In this document: piece after piece, positions 1 through 6,434 of the stretch
Numbering within the stretch: the first letter of the stretch is position 1
Layout of the letters: each line of letters opens with the position of its first letter
Assembly (NCBI GenBank): GCA_029054535.1
Contig: JAIDFC010000244.1
Location: 1 to 14,669 of the forward strand
DNA: 14,669 nucleotides
From: Rikenella sp.
GTDB lineage: Bacteria; Bacteroidota; Bacteroidia; Bacteroidales; Rikenellaceae
Direction of reading: 5' to 3'
The notes under the pieces: model-generated
What the model was told of the DNA's origin: nothing
Database searches by the model: none
Seen by the model: only the letters and a program-made list of their open reading frames with translations
Program-made: the position numbers and the translations under genes

Positions 1-1026
1 GTGCCACAGTCCCCCCAAGAGCATCGTAATCAGCAGGTTGACATAGGTCCGGAACCGTCCCTTCCGATTCCCCCCCAGCGAGATGTAGAGGTAGTCCTTG
101 AGCCAGCTCGAGAGCGAGATGTGCCACCGCCGCCAAAACTCGGTGATGGTGGCCGACTTGTACGGCGAGTCGAAGTTGGCGTTGAATCGGAACCCCAGGA
201 GCAGGGCGATCCCGATGGCCATATCCGAGTACCCCGAGAAGTCGCAGTAGATCTGCATGGCATATCCCAGCACCCCCATGAGGTTTTCGAGTCCGGTGTA
301 TAAGGTGGGGTTGTCGAAAATGCGGTCGACGAAATTCAGACTGATGAAGTCCGAAATGACGGCCTTTTTGAAGAGCCCGCACAGAATCAACCAGAATCCT
401 TCGCCGAACTGAGCCCGACTGACGGTCAGCGGCCGTTGGTGGATCTGCGGAATGAAGTCGCGTGCCCGCACGATCGGCCCGGCGACCAGCTGCGGGAAGA
501 ACGAGATGTAGAACAGGTAGTCGATCCAGCGGTTCAGCGGTCTCACCTTGCCGCGGTAGAGGTCGATGATGTAGCTCATCGACTGGAAAGTGAAGAACGA
601 GATCCCGATCGGCAGGAAAATGTTCTGGAACTTAAGCGGTTCGGCCAGGAAGTCGTTGACGATGCCGATCAAGAAGTCGGTGTACTTGAAGTACCCGAGC
701 ATCCCGAGGTTGATGCAGACGCTCAGCGCGACCCACGCGCGTCTGGCCCACAGTCGCCGGGAGGCGGCGATGAAGTGGCCGATCATGAAGTCGCTGGTGG
801 CGGTGAACATCAGCAGCAGGAAGTAGAACCCGCTGGTTTTGTAGTAGAAGTAGAGCGAAAAGAGGGTTACGTAAACGATCCGCAGGGTTACGGTCCGCCG
901 CATGAACCCGTAGAAGAACGTGAAGCCGAGAAACAGAAACAGGAAGAGACCGCTGGTAAAGAGCAGCGGTTCCGCCGGGTTGTATCGCAGCAGGTCGACG
1001 AGGTTACTGAACAGTTGTTGGACCAT
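1..1026 (-). CDS. MBOAT-family membrane O-acyltransferase (AlgI/PatA/DltB-like), C-terminus cut off by window edge
   Basis: Polytopic membrane O-acyltransferase, expected to move an acyl (usually acetyl) group across the inner membrane for transfer to an extracytoplasmic glycan. The 342 visible residues start at the ATG at 1026. They show successive hydrophobic segments from about residue 18, a central PQLVAGPIVR stretch, a YCDFSGYSDMAIG segment, the MBOAT hallmark WRRWH at residues 298-302 followed by WLKDYLYI, and LLGGLWH, whose His (residue 342, the family catalytic His) is the last codon in the window. Family members have about 450-520 residues, so over 100 are missing. The start lies 23 bp inside the end of the upstream SGNH lipoprotein gene, implying co-transcription and translational coupling. 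MBOAT plus SGNH partners is the arrangement of alginate and peptidoglycan O-acetylation systems. The actual substrate cannot be read from the sequence. Confidence 0.93.
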   Translation of the reverse strand, partial: MVQQLFSNLVDLLRYNPAEPLLFTSGLFLFLFLGFTFFYGFMRRTVTLRIVYVTLFSLYFYYKTSGFYFLLLMFTATSDFMIGHFIAASRRLWARRAWVALSVCINLGMLGYFKYTDFLIGIVNDFLAEPLKFQNIFLPIGISFFTFQSMSYIIDLYRGKVRPLNRWIDYLFYISFFPQLVAGPIVRARDFIPQIHQRPLTVSRAQFGEGFWLILCGLFKKAVISDFISLNFVDRIFDNPTLYTGLENLMGVLGYAMQIYCDFSGYSDMAIGIALLLGFRFNANFDSPYKSATITEFWRRWHISLSSWLKDYLYISLGGNRKGRFRTYVNLLITMLLGGLWH

Positions 1027-2389
1027 GACCGATGTATGCGTTGTAGAGTGCGTTATAAATCAAAAGCCCCTGGATCCGGTATCCTTCGGCGGTGTAGTGT
1101 ATCCGGTCGCGTGCCATGAGGTTGTGGTCGGCCCAGTCGCCGGCCGACGCTCGGCCCCCGGTCGCCGCATAGATGTCGATGAAAGCCACGCCTTGCTCTT
1201 CGGCATACCGTCTCAGGGTGCGGCTGATGTTCTCGAAGTTGGGATTAGGCTGCCCGTTGCGAAAAGCCTGAGCCGGAGAGGTCAGCAGGATCGAAGCCGC
1301 CGGATTGGCCTCCCGCAGCGGACGGACGAACCGGTCCACTTCGCGGTAAAAAACATCGTCGTGGAAATGGTCTCCGGCGGCCTCGTTCGACCCCATCGAG
1401 AGGACGATCAGATCGGGTTCCAAAGCGGTGCTCTGACGGATCACCTCCGGCTGCTTGGCCCAGTGCAGGTAGCAGGCGCTGTTGACCCCCATCGCATGGT
1501 ACAGCACGCCGTCTTGTCCGTTCTCGAGCGAAAAGCCGTAGATCGGTCCGCGAGCGAACTTGTCGTCGGCATAGGTGTGCAATTCCAACGTATCGACCCG
1601 TGTAACGAGCTCGATATCCGTATTGAAATCATAGATGATGTCCGGCGCGCTGAGTCCCGCCGAGAGTCGTTCGTCGGCCTCGATGATCGGCGCGTATTTT
1701 CCGTGGAAAACCCGCACTTTGTTGAAGCTGTAATCCAAGCTGTCGCTGGTCCTGAGCGTGCAGAGCAGCAGTCGGTTCTCCGCGGTCGAACTCTGCACCG
1801 AAACGCCGCTGATCCCGATCGGCAAGGTCGGCCGCGCATTCACCACCCGGCTCACCGACCACTCGCCGCAACTGCCGGGAACCCCCTGGATGGCATAGTC
1901 CCGCGGTTCATTGCTGCCGCTGAGTTTGTGCGGCACCACCATTCCCCGCCCGGCATTCCCGAACCGGGTGTGCAAGTGTCGCATAATCACGTCCGGAATC
2001 ACCCCGCCCTGGATGTGCGAGTCGCCGAAATGCAGAATGTTCACCCGCAGAATCCCATCGGTCTCTTCGCCCTCTTCCATTCCGTCCCGCCGCAGCATCG
2101 CGCGTCTGAGGCTGTCGCGTTTCGCCGGATCGGCCTCCCTCCCTCCGCCTTCGCCGCTGTAGTATCGCAAGGTGTCCAACCGGCGCAACTTGGCGTAAAA
2201 AGCACTCAGATTGTCCGCCGGATCGAACAACGTATCGGCCGCCGTGTTCACGAACGGGTACGAGGCGATAAACACCGAATCGGACTGCATCTCTTCCGCT
2301 TCTTCCTGTGCTGTTTGCTGGCCGCCGGCGCCGCAACTGCTCAGCACGACGCAGCCGACTACGACTGTATAAAGAATATGCTTGAACAT
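1004..2389 (-). CDS. SGNH/GDSL-hydrolase-family lipoprotein, probable partner of the MBOAT
   Basis: Predicted exported lipoprotein of 461 residues. The start at 2389 is chosen because it gives a lipoprotein signal: a hydrophobic stretch (residues 5-18) ending in the lipobox LSSC with Cys19. An in-frame upstream extension to 2500 lies in repeat DNA and would bury the signal. SGNH blocks are visible: FGDSH with nucleophile Ser124 (block I), GSNEA with Asn335 (block III), and DRIH with Asp428 and His431 (block V). About 200 residues between blocks I and III probably form an inserted beta-rich domain. The stop codon lies inside the MBOAT gene, which overlaps by 23 bp. In MBOAT pathways such proteins (PatB, AlgJ/AlgX type) transfer or remove acetyl groups outside the membrane, so a role in O-acylation is inferred. 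A stand-alone esterase is the alternative. A 921-bp repeat-filled gap precedes it, so whether it has its own promoter is unclear. Confidence 0.88.
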   Translation of the reverse strand: MFKHILYTVVVGCVVLSSCGAGGQQTAQEEAEEMQSDSVFIASYPFVNTAADTLFDPADNLSAFYAKLRRLDTLRYYSGEGGGREADPAKRDSLRRAMLRRDGMEEGEETDGILRVNILHFGDSHIQGGVIPDVIMRHLHTRFGNAGRGMVVPHKLSGSNEPRDYAIQGVPGSCGEWSVSRVVNARPTLPIGISGVSVQSSTAENRLLLCTLRTSDSLDYSFNKVRVFHGKYAPIIEADERLSAGLSAPDIIYDFNTDIELVTRVDTLELHTYADDKFARGPIYGFSLENGQDGVLYHAMGVNSACYLHWAKQPEVIRQSTALEPDLIVLSMGSNEAAGDHFHDDVFYREVDRFVRPLREANPAASILLTSPAQAFRNGQPNPNFENISRTLRRYAEEQGVAFIDIYAATGGRASAGDWADHNLMARDRIHYTAEGYRIQGLLIYNALYNAYIGHGPTTVQ

Positions 2390-2486
2390 CTCTGTTGTTT
2401 GTCTCGTTTTCAGGCTTCGGGGTTTCTTTACGCGGTCGGGCCCGTTGGATCTCGTTCGGTCTGTCGTCCCCCCGAGCGGCGACCCG

Positions 2487-2520
2487 GTGCCGCTCGGCAC
2501 ACAAAAACTGGAGCTTGCTC
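2487..2520 (+). repeat. GTGCCG/CGGCAC tail repeat, copy 1
   Basis: GTGCCGctCGGCAC hairpin (2487-2500) followed by ACAAAAACTGGAGCTTGCTC. The hairpin plus the CTGGAG-TTGCTC trailer recurs at 3067-3100 and, interrupted, at 11363-11418. The hairpin alone recurs at 2759-2772. A longer stem is possible here (CCGAGCGGC at 2472 with GCCGCTCGG at 2489). Confidence 0.8.
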
Positions 2521-2685
2521 TGCAAACCTCCGCTGGCAGCAGCCGTTTTACATATACTCAACAACCGCGCTCTACGAGCGCGCGGTTCGTCGCCACCCCC
2601 GGCGACGGCCGCAAATCTCGCTAAGCTCGTTTGCGACCGCGCTGGCGCCGAACCGAGGCCGCTGGAAAAATCTGCCGCAGCCGTC

Positions 2686-2750
2686 GCCCGCGGGAATTTC
2701 ATAAAGATTTCGCCAAGAGCGAAACTTTTGAAATTCCTACTTAGGCGGGC
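2686..2750 (+). repeat. Bulged palindromic repeat, copy D
   Basis: Nested stem: GCCCGC (2686-2691) with GCGGGC (2745-2750), GGAATTTCA (2693-2701) with TGAAATTCC (2729-2737), and TTTCGC (2708-2713) with GCGAAA (2719-2724). The unpaired right-hand bulge carries CTACTTAGGCG, shared with copies A and B on the other strand and nearly with C. It is followed within 10 bp by tail repeat copy 2. Confidence 0.75.
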
Positions 2751-2758
2751 GGGCGACG

Positions 2759-2772
2759 GTGCCGCTCGGCAC
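2759..2772 (+). repeat. GTGCCG/CGGCAC tail repeat, copy 2
   Basis: GTGCCGctCGGCAC hairpin directly after palindrome D. Its trailer (GCGAACCTGGCC) has diverged from the other copies. Confidence 0.7.
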
Positions 2773-2805
2773 GCGAACCTGGCCGTCTCTACTCTACATG
2801 CTTTG

Positions 2806-2883
2806 CCCGCGCGCTGGCGGAAATCTTGTTCAAAAGCGATTCGCGCTTTTGAACGATTTCCTTCCCCAGCAATCGCGCGCGGG
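2806..2883 (+). repeat. Bulged palindromic repeat, copy E
   Basis: Outer stem CCCGCGCGC (2806-2814) with GCGCGCGGG (2875-2883), middle stem GGAAATC (2819-2825) with GATTTCC (2855-2861), and perfect 11-bp inner stem GTTCAAAAGCG (2828-2838) with CGCTTTTGAAC (2844-2854), loop ATTCG. The inner stem is unrelated in sequence to those of A, B and C but fully paired. The outer arm is followed by GAGAAACCGTGTCTGAC (2894-2910), a flank also found beside copies A and B. Its right-hand bulge lacks the ACTTAGGCG motif. Confidence 0.8.
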
Positions 2884-2951
2884 TCATCTAACCGAGAAAC
2901 CGTGTCTGACTGCCCTGCGCGGGCGGCGTCCGGGTGGCCCCGGCGGGACGG

Positions 2952-2968
2952 GCGAAACTTCGTTTCGC
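2952..2968. repeat. 17-bp hairpin, GCGAAAC variant
   Basis: GCGAAAC, loop TTC, GTTTCGC. It belongs to a family of six hairpins of the form GCGA[A/T][A/G]C-N3-complement in this window. It sits between palindromes E and C, at the place equivalent to the 5332-5348 hairpin between A and B. Confidence 0.75.
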
Positions 2969-2994
2969 TATACCGTTCTAAGAACAGTTTCTGG

Positions 2995-3062
2995 CCGCGC
3001 GCCTGCGAAATCCATCTGTTTCAATTCTCATTGAAACAGCGTATTTCGCAACTTAGGCGCGG
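2995..3062 (+). repeat. Bulged palindromic repeat, copy C
   Basis: CCGCGCGCC (2995-3003), then GCGAAAT (3005-3011) paired with ATTTCGC (3043-3049), and inner stem CTGTTTCAAT (3016-3025) paired with ATTGAAACAG (3030-3039). The right-hand bulge contains ACTTAGGCG. The outer right arm is shortened to GGCGCGG (3056-3062) and runs into tail repeat copy 3. The inner stem differs from inverted copy A at two stem positions, and both changes keep pairing. Confidence 0.85.
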
Positions 3063-3066
3063 CACG

Positions 3067-3100
3067 GTGCCGCTCGGCACCCGAAAACTGGAGTTGGCTC
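3067..3100 (+). repeat. GTGCCG/CGGCAC tail repeat, copy 3
   Basis: GTGCCGctCGGCAC (3067-3080) followed by a trailer with AAAACTGGAGTTGGCTC, very close to copy 1. It directly abuts palindrome C. Confidence 0.8.
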
Positions 3101-3152
3101 GGCAACAAGCAAGAACTGTACTCAAGGCGGGCAGGCTCCGCAAATAGGGCTG

Positions 3153-3215
3153 AGAGAACCCCAGTAAAAGCCCCAACGGGGCCCCCCGGTGGGCGGGCGA
3201 TGCTGCGCATCGCTT
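3153..3215 (+). repeat. Inverted-repeat partner F1 with GCGATGC hairpin
   Basis: Contains AGAACCCCA near its left end and GGGCGGGCGATGCTGCGCAT at its right end. The hairpin GCGATGC-TGC-GCATCGC occupies 3197-3213. The reverse complement of 5105-5168 carries the same blocks in the same order, so F1 and F2 bracket the SGNH gene at 3311-4870 in opposite orientation. Confidence 0.7.
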
Positions 3216-3310
3216 AAACCTGTGCTGAAAAACCACAAAAACGCGGCGGATAATAGGCTGCCGGAACCTCAGCACACGCTATAACCACCCCGCTCGAAAG
3301 CGAACAGGAA

Positions 3311-4870
3311 TTACTGTGCTGCCATAAGCGCGTCGAAGAGCGCCGTCGCGATCTTCCGTCCCCCGCGCGCCGAGATGTGGGTATAATCCTTTGCCGCCCA
3401 TCCGTTTTTGACGAAAGTCCCCATTCCCCCCATCGTCCGCATGACATCGTAGGTGTTCCAAAACAGAACGCCGCAATCCTGCGCCACCTGTTCCTGGGTT
3501 TTGACCATGGCCCGGATCCCCGGCATTGTAACAAACGCTCCGTCGCTGCGCGTAGCCCGGTCGCCGACGCTCATGATGAGGATCGCTACCCCCGGGAAAC
3601 AGCTCTTGATGTGTTCCACCACCGCGGTCATCTGCTTGCGGTAGGCGGAGTAGTCCGTAACCTGGCTCGAGACGACGTTGAGTCCGTATTGCAGGATAAT
3701 CAGGTCGTAAGGCGAGAGTCTTCCGAACTGCCGGGTGAGGGTCATGTTGATGCGTCCCATGGTCGTCCCCGGGTTGCCCCGCACCGAGAAGTTGTCGACC
3801 GAGACTCCGGTCGGATTCTCGAGAAAGACGCCGTAAGCGGTGAATCCTTCGACGTCGCTCACCTGATAGCGGATCGTGCGGATATCTTCGTCGATGACCA
3901 TCTCTTCGAGTCGGTCCGAAGGTTCTGTGTTGTAGAGGAATTCGCGCGTGCCGTTCACCGTGGCGCGTATGACGGATTGTCCTTTGCTGATGAACAGCAG
4001 TCTCGCCCGACCGAAACGGTCGAGATGTTTCTTGTTCGACGACCCTTTGTACTCTACGTAGCTGTCTTCGGACGGCGTGAAATGGAAGGCCGAGATCGTA
4101 AACCGTCCCGCTTTGTTGTTGACGATCGAGCTTTGTTTCCACTTGCCGAACTTATGCCCGACGGTCTGCCGGAAACCGGCCACCTGCGACGTAATCGGTA
4201 CGAATCCGACCCCTCCTCCGCCGTATTTGTTCTGCATGAGCTCCCGGAAGTCTGCCGTCAGCAGGTCCCCTTCGATAAAAGAGTCCCCCATGAATCCGAT
4301 TCGCAGCGGCCTCCGCATCCCCCGCACATGGGCGAGTTTGTTCATAAAGCTGCGCAACATGGTCCCTCCCTCCGAGTAGTCCCGAATCGGCACTGTCGTT
4401 CCCCCGGTCGCCGCCGTGGCAGTCGTATTCCGAGAGGTCGTGTCGCCCGCTTCCGATCCCGCCGGTTGCGTCGGTGCGTCGATCCGGGCCGAGTCTCCGA
4501 CGGCTTTCGGCGCAAGCACTTCCGGTTCCGGCTCCAGAACCGGCTCTACGAAAATCGTGCTGACCGAACGGGTCGTATCCTCCTCTTCTGCCGCCACCTC
4601 CGTCGTATCCGGAGCCGTTACGGATCGAACGGAGTAACCGCCCATAGTTTGTGGGTTGTCGCCGTCAGGTCGAGAGGTTTGTCCGGCTCCCGCTTCGGCG
4701 TCGAGTTGGTCCAGTGCGCCGACGCTATTCCCCCGATTGAGGTCCGCCAGTATGTCGACCGGCTTGAAACCGACTCCGCGAGTCCAGTCGGCGGGTAGGT
4801 ACCGCAGACCGATACTCAGCAGAGCGACCAGTAAAACGAGTCCGAAGGTGTAACGGATATAGTTTTTCAT
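3311..4870 (-). CDS. Membrane-anchored SGNH/GDSL-hydrolase-family protein
   Basis: Predicted 519-residue exported protein. A short basic N-terminus and one hydrophobic segment (about residues 8-22) form an uncleaved anchor or signal. Residues 30-165 are low-complexity, rich in Thr, Ala, Glu and Pro, a likely periplasmic linker. The SGNH domain follows: FMGDSF with nucleophile Ser197 (block I), QYGLN with Asn398 (block III), and DYTH with Asp495 and His498 (block V), with a long probable beta-sheet insertion between blocks I and III. The start at 4870 is preferred over an upstream in-frame ATG at 4888 because a TAATTTTG promoter element lies at 4896-4903 and the shorter form puts the anchor at the N-terminus. 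With the downstream SGNH lipoprotein and MBOAT on the same strand it probably acts in glycan O-acylation, which is inference. It ends close to repeat F1. Confidence 0.87.
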   Translation of the reverse strand: MKNYIRYTFGLVLLVALLSIGLRYLPADWTRGVGFKPVDILADLNRGNSVGALDQLDAEAGAGQTSRPDGDNPQTMGGYSVRSVTAPDTTEVAAEEEDTTRSVSTIFVEPVLEPEPEVLAPKAVGDSARIDAPTQPAGSEAGDTTSRNTTATAATGGTTVPIRDYSEGGTMLRSFMNKLAHVRGMRRPLRIGFMGDSFIEGDLLTADFRELMQNKYGGGGVGFVPITSQVAGFRQTVGHKFGKWKQSSIVNNKAGRFTISAFHFTPSEDSYVEYKGSSNKKHLDRFGRARLLFISKGQSVIRATVNGTREFLYNTEPSDRLEEMVIDEDIRTIRYQVSDVEGFTAYGVFLENPTGVSVDNFSVRGNPGTTMGRINMTLTRQFGRLSPYDLIILQYGLNVVSSQVTDYSAYRKQMTAVVEHIKSCFPGVAILIMSVGDRATRSDGAFVTMPGIRAMVKTQEQVAQDCGVLFWNTYDVMRTMGGMGTFVKNGWAAKDYTHISARGGRKIATALFDALMAAQ

Positions 4871-4895
4871 AGTGCGTTCGGGGGACAAATCGCTG

Positions 4896-4903
4896 CAAAA
4901 TTA
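4896..4903 (-). promoter_or_regulatory. Candidate -7 promoter element for the SGNH gene
   Basis: The minus strand reads TAATTTTG, matching the Bacteroidetes -7 consensus TAnnTTTG, and gives a leader of about 20 nt to the ATG at 4870. No TTTG is seen at the expected -33 distance, so this is a half-match. Confidence 0.45.
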
Positions 4904-5104
4904 GCTATTTTAATCGGTCCACGGGTGTGGGGAGACGAATTTTCCGACTTTCCGAATGCTTTTTTGCATATCCGGTCATTCTTTGGCGACGGGCGGGTGT
5001 GTTTTTTTGTCGGGCTGGACTGCTCGGTGTCTTTGCTGGAGTTTTCGGTGGTCTTTATAACGAAGCGCCGCCTGTTTTGTCTGGTTTTGGTTGCCGGAAG
5101 CCCC

Positions 5105-5168
5105 AAGCGATGCGTAGCATCGCCCGCCCGGCGGGGGGACGCACCGCGTCTTTTGTTGGGGTTCTTTC
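5105..5168 (-). repeat. Inverted-repeat partner F2 with GCGATGC hairpin
   Basis: Reverse-complement counterpart of 3153-3215. Hairpin GCGATGC-GTA-GCATCGC occupies 5107-5123, followed by CGCCCGGCGGGG and, at the far end, TTGGGGTTCTTTC. Compared with F1 the hairpin stem is identical but the loop differs. Confidence 0.7.
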
Positions 5169-5231
5169 GGCCTTATGGGCGGCCGCGCGGCCCGAGCGCG
5201 TCTGACACGGTTTCTCTAAGATTAAAGAACC

Positions 5232-5305
5232 CCGCGCGCCGCGCCTAAGTAGCGATACGCCGTTTCAACGGGTAGTTGAAACGGATGGATTTCGCAGGCG
5301 CGCGG
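5232..5305 (-). repeat. Bulged palindromic repeat, copy A
   Basis: Outer stem CCGCGCGCC (5232-5240) with GGCGCGCGG (5297-5305), bulge GCGCCTAAGTA (5241-5251), partial middle stem GCGA/TCGC, and perfect inner stem CCGTTTCAAC (5260-5269) with GTTGAAACGG (5275-5284). It is preceded by CACGGTTTCTCTAAGAT (5206-5222), which is also present before copy B at 5397-5413. Orientation is opposite to copies C, D and E. Confidence 0.88.
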
Positions 5306-5331
5306 CCAGAAATTGTTTTTAGAACGTTATA

Positions 5332-5348
5332 GCGATACGCAGTATCGC
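5332..5348. repeat. 17-bp hairpin, GCGATAC variant
   Basis: GCGATAC, loop GCA, GTATCGC. Its reverse complement is identical to the hairpin at 7651-7667. It lies between palindromes A and B. Confidence 0.75.
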
Positions 5349-5420
5349 CCGCCCGGCGGGGGCACCCGCGGCCTGCCCGGCCTGAGGGCAGTCGAACACG
5401 GTTTCTCTAAGATAAAGATC

Positions 5421-5495
5421 CCGCGCGCCGCGCCTAAGTAGCGAAATCACTCGATAAACGGAGAGTTTATCGAGAATGATTTCGCAGGCGCGCGG
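5421..5495 (-). repeat. Bulged palindromic repeat, copy B
   Basis: Most complete copy. Outer stem CCGCGCGCC (5421-5429) with GGCGCGCGG (5487-5495), bulge with the reverse complement of TACTTAGGCGC (5430-5440), middle stem GCGAAATCA (5441-5449) with TGATTTCGC (5477-5485), and perfect inner stem CTCGATAAAC (5450-5459) with GTTTATCGAG (5465-5474). It lies about 190 bp from copy A in the same orientation, with matching flanks but an entirely different inner stem. Confidence 0.9.
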
Positions 5496-5769
5496 TCAAA
5501 GCAAGAGTGCACAGGTTTGGAAATTCCGCCCAGCGGGCGGTCGAGCCCCCGCCATCCCGCGCGGTGGCGCACCTTTCGGGTGTTTTATTGGCAGTTTCGG
5601 TCCCAAAGGCTTCCCGCTGTCGGCGGCTCGGGTAAAAGGAGGTGCGCGGTTAAAAACGTTTTGGGTCGCCGACTGCAGCGCGGTTCATTGCGAGTTATAG
5701 CTTTTCGGAGCTCAACGGGTTGGAGCCTGCGGGGACACAATCATCTCGAGAGCAATGGAGAGATTGCGG

Positions 5770-5806
5770 ACCTTCGCCTGGGGAGTCCCCCTCCCCAGGC
5801 GAAGGT
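5770..5806. repeat. Strong GC-rich hairpin
   Basis: Perfect 15-bp stem: ACCTTCGCCTGGGGA (5770-5784) with TCCCCAGGCGAAGGT (5792-5806), loop of 7. No T-tract follows on either strand, so it is not a standard intrinsic terminator. It marks the border between the GC-rich repeat field and the AT-rich island. Confidence 0.75.
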
Positions 5807-5888
5807 TAGTTGAACAACTGCTACAGCCAGATGTTCTCCGGATACTGTTTAATCTTCTTTTATTTCCAAGGCAATTATTGCCCTGTTT

Positions 5889-6162
5889 CTATTTTGTCCC
5901 TGTTTTTTGGGGGGGACAATATTTTCGCCATAATTTTTCTTGGCGATACTGATTCCCGTAATAGATAGTAGGCGCTAATAGAAAGAAGAGAAACCCTATT
6001 AAGGGAGAAATGATAAGAAATAGAATAATCCCCCAAAAGCAATCCACTTCCAACCAATCACCTGTCGCGATTTCTTTCTTTATACCGTTCTGCAACGGTC
6101 TTTTCTTTTGGAGAATTCGGGCTTGAACTTTGTTCAATTGTTTGAGGTAGAGAATTTTCCAT
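5889..6162 (-). pseudogene. Possible broken small membrane-protein gene in an AT-rich island
   Basis: Two overlapping minus-strand frames look like parts of one protein. The first starts at the ATG at 6162 and gives 34 residues, hydrophilic, beginning MENSLPQTIEQ and ending at a stop at 6058-6060. The second (5889-6137, 82 residues if read from its own ATG) carries DWLEVDCFWGIILFLIISPL, a hydrophobic segment of about 25 residues, then a basic tail with QYRQEKLWRKYCPP. A frame change near 6060-6085 would join them. A run of seven G at the 3' end (about 5910-5916) is another possible indel site. The island (about 5820-6465) is much more AT-rich than its neighbours. No family was recognised. Either frame may be non-coding, or the shorter second ORF may be an intact small protein. 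Confidence 0.35.
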
Positions 6163-6210
6163 GGCTTTTTTGTTTGTTTTGTGAATGAAAAAAGGAAACG
6201 TATACAAACA

Positions 6211-6371
6211 AAAAGCGTGGGCCTTGAATCTTATCTGCTATCCAGGTATCGCCAAACACCGTGCAACCAAATAAGTAAAGCCCACGTGTCGCCACGTGAG
6301 CGTTACCGCTTTACTTTTGGTTGCTTCTAAAATTGGCGATTTTGGATAGCAAAAAGTAAGCTAACGCTTTT
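6211..6371. repeat. 161-bp nested imperfect inverted repeat (structured RNA leader or MITE-like element)
   Basis: Five arm pairs nest in order: AAAAGCGT (6211-6218) with ACGCTTTT (6364-6371), GCTATCCA (6237-6244) with TGGATAGC (6343-6350), ATCGCCAA (6248-6255) with TTGGCGAT (6333-6340), GCAACCAAA (6263-6271) with TTTGGTTGC (6316-6324), and AGTAAAGC (6274-6281) with GCTTTACT (6308-6315). Two CACGTG palindromes sit in the apical region (6283-6288, 6293-6298). The paired blocks are separated by asymmetric internal loops, as in a folded RNA or a single-strand-recognised DNA site. It lies between the end of prfB and the small minus-strand ORF. Confidence 0.85.
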
Positions 6372-6426
6372 ATGTATGTCCTAACGAAAGAGGTTTATCT
6401 CATCGGCAATTCGGTTTGAATACGAA

Positions 6427-6434
6427 CAAAGGTA
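6427..6434 (-). promoter_or_regulatory. Candidate -7 promoter element upstream of the nested inverted repeat
   Basis: The minus strand reads TACCTTTG (TAnnTTTG consensus) just after the prfB stop. A transcript from here would cross the 6211-6371 structure and then reach the ATG at 6162. No TTTG is found at -33, so support is weak. Confidence 0.3.

Larger units (their letters stand above)
2390..3310. repeat. Non-coding repeat field between the two SGNH genes
   Basis: This 921-bp stretch has no convincing gene. It holds three bulged palindromes (2686-2750, 2806-2883, 2995-3062), three copies of a GTGCCG/CGGCAC tail element (2487, 2759, 3067), two 17-bp hairpins (2952-2968, 3197-3213), and further simple hairpins such as CGTCGCC/GGCGACG near 2588-2606. 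Open frames crossing it are low-complexity and Arg/Ala/Pro-rich, and they change character wherever a repeat begins. The field separates two genes that look functionally linked, so it is either transcribed as a long structured spacer or marks an operon break. Confidence 0.75.
4904..5820. repeat. Second non-coding repeat field
   Basis: About 900 bp without a credible gene. It contains F2 (5105-5168), palindromes A and B, the 5332-5348 hairpin, a short CCGCCC/GGGCGG hairpin (5526-5540), a distant pair GCGCACCT (5567-5574) and AGGTGCGC (5640-5647), and a strong 15-bp stem at 5770-5806. Repeats shared with the 2390-3310 field are in the opposite orientation. The part at 4920-5100 shows no clear structure. 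Confidence 0.7.

Noticed and set aside
920..2704. 594-residue plus-strand open frame opposite the SGNH lipoprotein gene
   Set aside because: It is antisense to a gene with clear SGNH motifs and a lipobox. It reads as Arg/Val/His-rich shadow sequence and runs on into the repeats, as expected in GC-rich DNA.
2395..3147. 250-residue plus-strand open frame across the left repeat field
   Set aside because: It consists of translated repeats, with the same peptide fragments reappearing in other frames at other copies. No domain and no start signal.
3377..4798. 473-residue plus-strand open frame opposite the second SGNH gene
   Set aside because: Antisense shadow: no recognisable domain, no promoter, very high Arg content, and it covers only the conserved sense gene.
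5206..5495. CRISPR array
   Set aside because: Only two copies about 190 bp apart, the repeats are long nested palindromes with variable cores, and there are no uniform spacers or cas genes.
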